Assembly (NCBI GenBank): GCA_949744905.1
Contig: CATKCE010000102.1
Coordinates: forward strand, 1-38,009
From: an uncultured bacterium
GTDB lineage: Bacteria; Bacillota; Clostridia; Christensenellales; Pumilibacteraceae
Length of the DNA stretch: 38,009 nt
Reading direction: 5' to 3'
Under the pieces are notes generated by a model, which worked only from the letters and a program-made list of their open reading frames with translations, had not been told where the DNA came from and made no database searches. Both the position numbers and the translations under genes were made by a program. Each line of letters opens with the position of its first letter. Position 1 is the stretch's first letter. Positions 32,290 to 38,009 of the stretch are shown here, piece by piece.

Positions 32290-35200
32290 GTGACAGATAA
32301 TATGAAAAACATGTATGATGATGAATTGAATAAGCTTTCCATGGCGGACGAGTCCGACGATTACGACGAGTACGAAGAAGAAGTGATCGAACGCGACGAG
32401 GAATACGACGACGGCGACGACGAGGAGTACGAAGAAGAGTACGACGACGAAGAATACGATGACGAGGAGCCTTACGACGAAGAATACGACGATTACGACG
32501 AAGGCTACGACGACCAGTATTACGACGACCGACTCAATCAGGTGCTTGACGAACTTGCTGAGTTAAAACGCGGCATGGCGAATCCTCCGGCGGTACAGCA
32601 ACCTCAACCGTATCCCGGGATACAGCCGCATATCCTGTTCGGTTTTCCTCAGCAGAACAATAACGAAGTTGTTATGTACAACGAGATTTCGCGTTTGAGA
32701 GACGAGTTGTCAAAGACTCAGAATTCGCAGTCTATGCATGAGGAATTGAGCCGCCTCAAAGAGGAAATGGAACGAGATAAGCGTCAAAACGAGGCGCAGT
32801 TCCTTTCGGAGATAAAGCGTTTGAACGAACGCGTCGAAGAACTTCAACAGCCCGAAAAGCGTCCCGCCTTGGCAGGCGGGCAGCCTGCCGCGCTTTTGTC
32901 CGAGGGACAGTCGAACGGAAAGGAACTCGGCAAATTGCTGGGCATAAACGAGACTCTTTTGCGTTCTACTCGCGATTCGGATGCGAAAATTCTTTCGGAA
33001 ATAGCCGAAGTAAAAAACAAGTTGGAGGCGGTCTCGGTGTCCGCCGAACTCGACAAGGCTCTTGCTGGCGTACGCGAATCGCTGGACTTGCTTAAAGCGA
33101 GGCCGGAATGCGCAAACATAAATTACTCGGACGCGTTAACGGAAATCTCCGCATCGGTAGCGGCGCTTAAGACCGCTATCGGAGAAAGCGCGGGAAGTAC
33201 CGTAGATAAAAAACTTATCAATAAACTTTCGCGCATAAAGACCGATGGTGGAAAGGTCGATCTTACCGAGATAATGCGTTCGGTGTACGAGCTTAAAGGC
33301 ATGCTCGGATCCAGCGACCCCAACCAACAATCGCTTGTCAATATGTCGTTAAAGACTTATACCGAGCTTGACTTGTTACATGCGACCATTGCCAACAGTT
33401 CCGATTTCCGTATGAAGTTGGAGGCTGTCGAGAATTTTGCCGCATCGGTAAACGCGCAGGACTTTATTACCGCCGACGCGATCTGCGCATACGACATAGT
33501 TCTCAAAGAACTTATGGATACGCAACTTGACCGCGGCGTATTCGATTCGTTATGTTCTTTTGCTACCGCAACCGGCAAGATCACCATTCCGGCGGCGAAA
33601 AAGGATGCCGTAAATAAGTATCTTGCTTTTGCCGAGAGAGTGAGACGCGAAAATTTGGATAGCGTTATCGAATTCCTGCCCGAAATGATATCTGCGGTAA
33701 ACGATGCCGAAGGCGCAAAAAACGTGACCGCCGTCAGCGGCATATACGACGATATTCTTTCGGCGAACAGCGCGCGCGCAAACGCTTCCGAGGCAGATAA
33801 ACATACCGTGGAGGCGGAAGTTAAAGCACTTATAAACGAACTTGCTTCGCTTACGGTGGGCGACATCGTTTCGTATTCGCCGGCTATGCCTTTGCCTACG
33901 TCGGACGCAGTGACTTTCAGCGAGGGCGATGCCGTTTCCGACCGGCTTGATGACCTTATCCGCGCAGTAAATGAGATGAGCGCCGCCATCGCCGCTGCTC
34001 CGGCTAAGAATGCCGCCGCGTCCGACGACGTAGCCGCGACCTCGCAACAAGAGGTCGTCGTCGGCAACGTTTCCGCCGCTAATGTAACCGAAGAACTCGA
34101 ACAGCTTCGCGCAATGTTGACAGCGTTGAGCGCGAAAGTCGATTTGGATGAATTCGAGAGCGATATACGCGGCAATCTTACCAATATAATCGGCAGACTG
34201 TCGTCTATCGAAAACAGGTTAAGCGACGGACAGGTCGAGAATATTGCCGAGGTTGTGCCCGAGCGGTACGACGACCAAACCGCTAACTTTGTATCGGAAG
34301 ATATCGTTTCGGCGATACAGACAGGCGATGCAAATATTTCCGACGATATTTCGGCGCGCGCAGCCGAGATAGTCGACCAGATAGGCGGGAAACTTGAAGG
34401 TATTCTCAGTGCCGAAGATAAAGAACAGGTTTTCGCCGACCTTGCCGAGATCAAAGAAAAAATTGCACGGCAGGATGAATTGGCGGCTCAGATAAACGAC
34501 CTGCGTGCGGATATCATAGCATTGCCGGAGTCGGTCAATCCCGTAGCCCAATTCGATAAACTGTACGATGACATCGCGACACAGTTCGATAAACTGTACG
34601 ACGATTTGTCCGCAGTAGATGGCGATATAGCCGAAAAACTCACCGTAAAACTCGACGAAGTCAAAGCGGCGGTCGACGGATTGTCGGCTTCCGATCTTTC
34701 GGGCGCGGTACTTGACGGTATCGTGGACTTCCGTACGGCATACGAAGAAAACCGCGAACTCAGTTCCGCCGACCGCGCAAAACTGCTTGAAGATATAGCC
34801 TTTGTAAGAGCCGAAGTCGAAAGACGCCTCGGCGAGCAAGTCGACGGAGGAGTGGAGAATCAGGACATAGTCGATAAACTCGACGGTCTGCAAGCGCAGT
34901 TTACGGAAAGCATGGGCGCGCTTGAAACCATGATAGCCGATTTGCAGGTTGCCGGAAACGAATCTGCCGACCGCTTTACCGCTTACGAAGAAAGCGGACG
35001 CGGTATTGCCGAAGCGCAGCAGGGAATATCGGCGGCTATCGACGAGCTCAAAGAAAAGAGCGCGGCGTTGGAAGATATGATAAATGCCAACGGACTGCTT
35101 GCCGCCGATAATCAGAACGTTATAGTCGACGATCTTAACCGCATACTCGAACAGCTTACGCCTCCGTCGGACGGCGAGCAGGTCGAATCAAACGCTTACG

Positions 35201-38009
35201 ACGAGATCGTTGCCATATCCGCCAAAGCCGATGAAATGCGCAACGCGTTCGAGCAGTCCAACGGAGAAATATTGAGCGCGCTTGCCGAGATCAAAGAGCA
35301 GGTGCACTTAAAAGAGCTTGAACAAAGTCTTGAAGCAGTATCGGCAACCGAAGAAGAACAGAATAAACTGCTTAACGAGATAGCCGCTTTGCGCGAGCGT
35401 CTCAGCGGATTGGAAACCGCCCAGCAGGATCAGACCGAAAGTCTGTCCGCCCAGCTCGGAATGATTGCCGACAGTATAGCCGGCATTGCCGTAAACAATA
35501 GTTCGGACGAGGCCGACAATATGTCGGATATCGTTCGCATGCAGGACGATATAACCTTTATACGCAACCAGATAGAAGCAAACATCGAAACGACGCCCGA
35601 AGAAGACAATTTGAGCGATACTTTGGCCAGCGAGGGATTGTCTTTGATAATGGACGACATTGCCTCGATAAAAGAAAAACTTGCGTCGCTTGACGAGTAC
35701 GATACCGTGGCGGAGATACTCTCGTTGCGCGAAGACGTAAAGACCGCAAGGATTCTTGACAATAACGATGTAGCCGCGGAACTCGAAGGACTGAAAGGCG
35801 ATTTGATGGAATTGAAAGCCGACGTATCGGACATCAAAGCCATAAGATCGGACGGAGAAAGCGTTGTTATCGGGTCTACCGGAGCGCCTACGAGCGACGA
35901 AGTCAACATGTTGCTCAGCGAAATAGTATCGTTGCGCGACGAAATACAGTCTTATAAAGACGATGTAACTAATATCGTATCCACACAAGACGATATTCAA
36001 CCCGCCACAGCGGTCGCAGACGAAAATATCTCCGTTATTTTGGATGAACTTACCGGTCTCCATAACGAAATCGACAACATAAAGATAGAAAATCTTGCGG
36101 AACAAGCGGGTGAGATCGACGATATAAAGAACGCTCTTTCCGAAATCAAAGACATGATCTCGCGCAGGACTACTATAGCGGACGACGGAGTAGAACGCGA
36201 TTCCGCAGTGTCTAACGAGCTTAATGTAGTTCTCGACGAGATAATCAACGTAAAAGGCGAAGTCGAAGCGCTTAAGATCGATATGGTTACGGCAAACGAG
36301 ACTGCCGCCGCCGAACGCGAAAGCGATGCGCAGGCCGAAAAAGCGGCGTTTGCCGACGAAATGCAAGCGTTTAAGAATGAGTTGTACGCTATGATAGGCG
36401 AAAAGCTGGAAGAACTTTCAGCTGTCAGTCCCGATGTCGGAGAAGAACTCCGCAGCGTTAAAGACCAACTTGCCGATTTGCAGGCTTTGGCTGTGGGCGG
36501 AATAGCGATAGACGACGAAAGCGGCAGAAGCGCGGAAAGCAACGTCAAAGTCGATTTATCCGAAGTTAACGGACAACTTGCCGACATTCGCGACCGCCTT
36601 GCGAATATGCCGGCAACTTCCGAGGTAGAGCCCGATACCGCCGTGCTCGGAGAAGTATTGTCGCTCCGCGAGGAAATTGCGGCTATGCGCGAGCAAATGA
36701 GCGCCGCGCCGTCCGCGGTCTCAGCAGAACCCGATACCGCTTTGCTCGAAGAAGTGCTGTCTTTAAGAGACGAAGTTTCCGCGCTCAGAGAGCAGCTTGC
36801 CGCGGCGCCTGTTGCCGCCGAGCCCGAGACAGACACCACGCTTCTCAACGAGATACTGGGGCTTAGGGAAGAATTGGAGCGCATGCGCGAGGGCGCGTCT
36901 TCGTCCGATGAAAACGCGGTTATCATGGAGAGCATAGATGCCATAAAAGAGGATGTGCGCGCCATAAAGGAAGAACCCGATCTCAGCATAATCAACGAAG
37001 TGCTTGCGTTGCGCGACGAATTCCAGGCGTTCAAAGACGAAATGGACAAAATGCGTTCCGCGCCTCGGGAAGACAAGTCGAAGGAAGAACTTGTCGCGGA
37101 AGTTCAATCTTTGCGCGACCAGTTGTTCGCGATCAGCATGGCTAACGTAAACGACGGTACGAGCAACGAAGTCGTATACGAGAGTTACAACAACATAATT
37201 CTTGACGAAATATCGGCATTGCGGGACGAGATCGCCCTTATTAAGCAAGCCGACGAGACCGGCGCTATCAGCGAAGAATTGGCGTCCATGAAGGATAAAC
37301 TTACGAATCTTGCCGTGGACGACAGCGAAAAGACCGAAGCTCGCTTTGACGAGATACGCAAAGAACTTGCCGCCCTCAAAGCAAGCTCCGATACCGTTGA
37401 CAATAATGTCATATTAAACGAGCTTGCCGCGCTTAAAGAAGAACTTGCCAACCAGCGTGAAGCCGACGCGACTACGCTCAACTTTATGTCGGAGATGGCG
37501 CATCTGTTGGAGCGTCAAAATGTTTATATCAGCCAGGCTTCCAACGAACGGCTCAGCGACGAGATCGAAACGTTGAAATCCGAGATCGCATCGTCGCTTT
37601 CGGTACCTGTTGCCGGAGACGATATACGCAGCGAGTTCGAGAGCTTAAAAGCCGAACTGGCGCGTAACCGTGCCGCTACGGTAACGGTGGATAACAGCGC
37701 GGTTCTCAAAGAATTGGCTTCGCTTCGCGAGGAGATAAATAAGAAGAACTCCTCCAACGACAGCAAGACTATTTTGCGCGAGATCGCGCGTTTGAAAGAC
37801 GAGATAGGCGCTATCGCCGAACGCGATAACAGCGACGACGGCGCGCTTTCCCGCTCTATAAGCGATTTGAAGACTGAACTCAACCAACTTGCCGGATTCG
37901 TTGAGGAAACGCCCGAGACGGTTCCCGCTCCCAAAAAATCGTCATCGTCGCGCGCAAAGAGCGGCAAGTCTTCGCAGAAAAGCGGTTCTAAATCGACGGC
38001 GAAACGCAA
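32290..38009 (+). CDS. Giant C: acidic-headed cytoplasmic coiled-coil protein (3' end outside window)
   Basis: The frame starting at 32290 is open for 1906 codons to the window edge with no stop. The GTG at 32290 has AAGGA 7 nt upstream; ATG at 32302 or 32311 are alternatives. There is no signal peptide or membrane helix, so it is predicted cytoplasmic. Residues 20-80 contain about 41 Asp/Glu and 12 Tyr with one Arg. A Pro/Gln linker (about 98-125) follows, then long Leu/Glu/Ala/Asp-rich coiled coil broken by short linkers. Repeats include tandem 11-residue units (34549-34614) and 33-residue units with an L-x-LR-(E/D)-E core (36628-36900). The last visible residues turn Ser/Lys-rich (APKKSSSSRAKSGKSS). 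It lies 14 nt after gene B and is probably co-transcribed. I do not recognise the family; a filament or scaffold role is inferred. Confidence 0.88.
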   Translation, partial: MTDNMKNMYDDELNKLSMADESDDYDEYEEEVIERDEEYDDGDDEEYEEEYDDEEYDDEEPYDEEYDDYDEGYDDQYYDDRLNQVLDELAELKRGMANPPAVQQPQPYPGIQPHILFGFPQQNNNEVVMYNEISRLRDELSKTQNSQSMHEELSRLKEEMERDKRQNEAQFLSEIKRLNERVEELQQPEKRPALAGGQPAALLSEGQSNGKELGKLLGINETLLRSTRDSDAKILSEIAEVKNKLEAVSVSAELDKALAGVRESLDLLKARPECANINYSDALTEISASVAALKTAIGESAGSTVDKKLINKLSRIKTDGGKVDLTEIMRSVYELKGMLGSSDPNQQSLVNMSLKTYTELDLLHATIANSSDFRMKLEAVENFAASVNAQDFITADAICAYDIVLKELMDTQLDRGVFDSLCSFATATGKITIPAAKKDAVNKYLAFAERVRRENLDSVIEFLPEMISAVNDAEGAKNVTAVSGIYDDILSANSARANASEADKHTVEAEVKALINELASLTVGDIVSYSPAMPLPTSDAVTFSEGDAVSDRLDDLIRAVNEMSAAIAAAPAKNAAASDDVAATSQQEVVVGNVSAANVTEELEQLRAMLTALSAKVDLDEFESDIRGNLTNIIGRLSSIENRLSDGQVENIAEVVPERYDDQTANFVSEDIVSAIQTGDANISDDISARAAEIVDQIGGKLEGILSAEDKEQVFADLAEIKEKIARQDELAAQINDLRADIIALPESVNPVAQFDKLYDDIATQFDKLYDDLSAVDGDIAEKLTVKLDEVKAAVDGLSASDLSGAVLDGIVDFRTAYEENRELSSADRAKLLEDIAFVRAEVERRLGEQVDGGVENQDIVDKLDGLQAQFTESMGALETMIADLQVAGNESADRFTAYEESGRGIAEAQQGISAAIDELKEKSAALEDMINANGLLAADNQNVIVDDLNRILEQLTPPSDGEQVESNAYDEIVAISAKADEMRNAFEQSNGEILSALAEIKEQVHLKELEQSLEAVSATEEEQNKLLNEIAALRERLSGLETAQQDQTESLSAQLGMIADSIAGIAVNNSSDEADNMSDIVRMQDDITFIRNQIEANIETTPEEDNLSDTLASEGLSLIMDDIASIKEKLASLDEYDTVAEILSLREDVKTARILDNNDVAAELEGLKGDLMELKADVSDIKAIRSDGESVVIGSTGAPTSDEVNMLLSEIVSLRDEIQSYKDDVTNIVSTQDDIQPATAVADENISVILDELTGLHNEIDNIKIENLAEQAGEIDDIKNALSEIKDMISRRTTIADDGVERDSAVSNELNVVLDEIINVKGEVEALKIDMVTANETAAAERESDAQAEKAAFADEMQAFKNELYAMIGEKLEELSAVSPDVGEELRSVKDQLADLQALAVGGIAIDDESGRSAESNVKVDLSEVNGQLADIRDRLANMPATSEVEPDTAVLGEVLSLREEIAAMREQMSAAPSAVSAEPDTALLEEVLSLRDEVSALREQLAAAPVAAEPETDTTLLNEILGLREELERMREGASSSDENAVIMESIDAIKEDVRAIKEEPDLSIINEVLALRDEFQAFKDEMDKMRSAPREDKSKEELVAEVQSLRDQLFAISMANVNDGTSNEVVYESYNNIILDEISALRDEIALIKQADETGAISEELASMKDKLTNLAVDDSEKTEARFDEIRKELAALKASSDTVDNNVILNELAALKEELANQREADATTLNFMSEMAHLLERQNVYISQASNERLSDEIETLKSEIASSLSVPVAGDDIRSEFESLKAELARNRAATVTVDNSAVLKELASLREEINKKNSSNDSKTILREIARLKDEIGAIAERDNSDDGALSRSISDLKTELNQLAGFVEETPETVPAPKKSSSSRAKSGKSSQKSGSKSTAKR
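32344..32532 (+). repeat. Low-complexity Asp/Glu/Tyr segment in giant C
   Basis: GAC, GAA, GAG and TAC codons dominate this stretch, encoding runs such as DDEEYDDEEPYDEEYDDYDE (residues 52-71). It is compositional rather than an exact tandem repeat. Confidence 0.85.
34549..34614 (+). repeat. Tandem 33-nt duplication in giant C
   Basis: Two adjacent 11-codon units begin QFDKLYDD (34549 and 34582), with nearly identical DNA over the first 24 nt. The 11-residue length matches the hendecad period of the giant B rod. Confidence 0.85.
36628..36900 (+). repeat. Three 33-residue repeats in giant C
   Basis: Units starting EPDTAVL, EPDTALL and EPETDTTLL each run into an L-x-LR-(E/D)-E core; the core arginines are at residues about 1460, 1493 and 1526, exactly 33 apart. 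Looser copies (EVLALRDEF, EISALRDEI, ELAALKEEL, ELASLREEI) continue to about 37800 at irregular spacing. Confidence 0.8.

Noticed and set aside
33357..37481. Several long minus-strand open frames (300-365 codons) opposite giant C
   Set aside because: They lie antisense to a plus-strand frame that is open for 1906 codons with coherent coiled-coil sequence. Their translations are Ser/Leu-rich low complexity, as expected from reading GAA, GCG and GAC codons backwards, and lack ribosome sites.
21544..38009. Giant operon as a recently acquired mobile island
   Set aside because: No integrase, transposase, tRNA gene or direct-repeat boundary is visible, and codon use (frequent ATA, GCG, CGC, TTG) resembles the neighbouring housekeeping genes. 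The right boundary is outside the window, so this is not excluded entirely.

Overview
The window looks like a chromosome segment from an uncultivated, probably anaerobic member of the Clostridia (Bacillota). This rests on five observations: the clpX-lon-engB order, a mraZ-led division/cell-wall cluster, an ECF-type ThiT under a TPP riboswitch, a MurE carrying the DNPR motif typical of meso-diaminopimelate enzymes, and strong Shine-Dalgarno sites with 17-nt-spaced sigma-A-type promoters. GC content is moderate and the Ile codon ATA is unusually common. A Christensenellales-like source is a guess from general flavour, not something the sequence proves.

Layout. 1-3.7 kb: protein quality control and ribosome assembly (3' end of clpX, lon, engB). 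3.7-5.2 kb: a Cys-rich protein of unknown function whose ribosome site lies inside a terminator-like hairpin, then a metallophosphoesterase that appears leaderless. 5.2-6.9 kb, minus strand: ilvA-ridA, a threonine dehydratase with the deaminase that clears its reactive enamine product. 7.0-16.2 kb: a dcw cluster (mraZ, rsmH, ftsL-like, PASTA-bearing class B PBP, murE, mraY, murD, ftsW) with a likely MraZ operator and a hairpin terminator/attenuator before murD. murF, murG, murC and ftsQAZ are absent from the window. 16.1-17.2 kb, minus strand: thiT with a complete TPP riboswitch and terminator. 17.2-19.0 kb: two overlapping-function, paralogue-like six-helix membrane proteins, the first again apparently leaderless. 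19.0-21.3 kb, minus strand: serC-serA for serine synthesis.

21.5-38.0 kb is the most unusual part: one strong promoter, overlapped by an inverted repeat, precedes three very large genes in tandem. Gene A (1868 aa) is a secreted-then-anchored protein with RCC1-like propeller repeats outside, one C-terminal membrane helix and a charged tail inside. Gene B (1673 aa) has a signal sequence, an extracellular half, one membrane helix, then about 1000 cytoplasmic residues dominated by coiled coil, including a mixed 11/7-residue repeat, and ends in a 61-residue Arg-Pro-Gly-Ala tail. Gene C (at least 1906 aa, running off the window) has no membrane signal, begins with an extremely acidic Asp/Glu/Tyr segment, continues as Leu/Glu-rich coiled coil with repeats, and is turning basic at the window edge. 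Taken together they look like parts of a single envelope-spanning scaffold: A and B present large outside domains, B and C supply very long rods inside. I do not recognise this system; its function is unknown and the joint assembly is inference.
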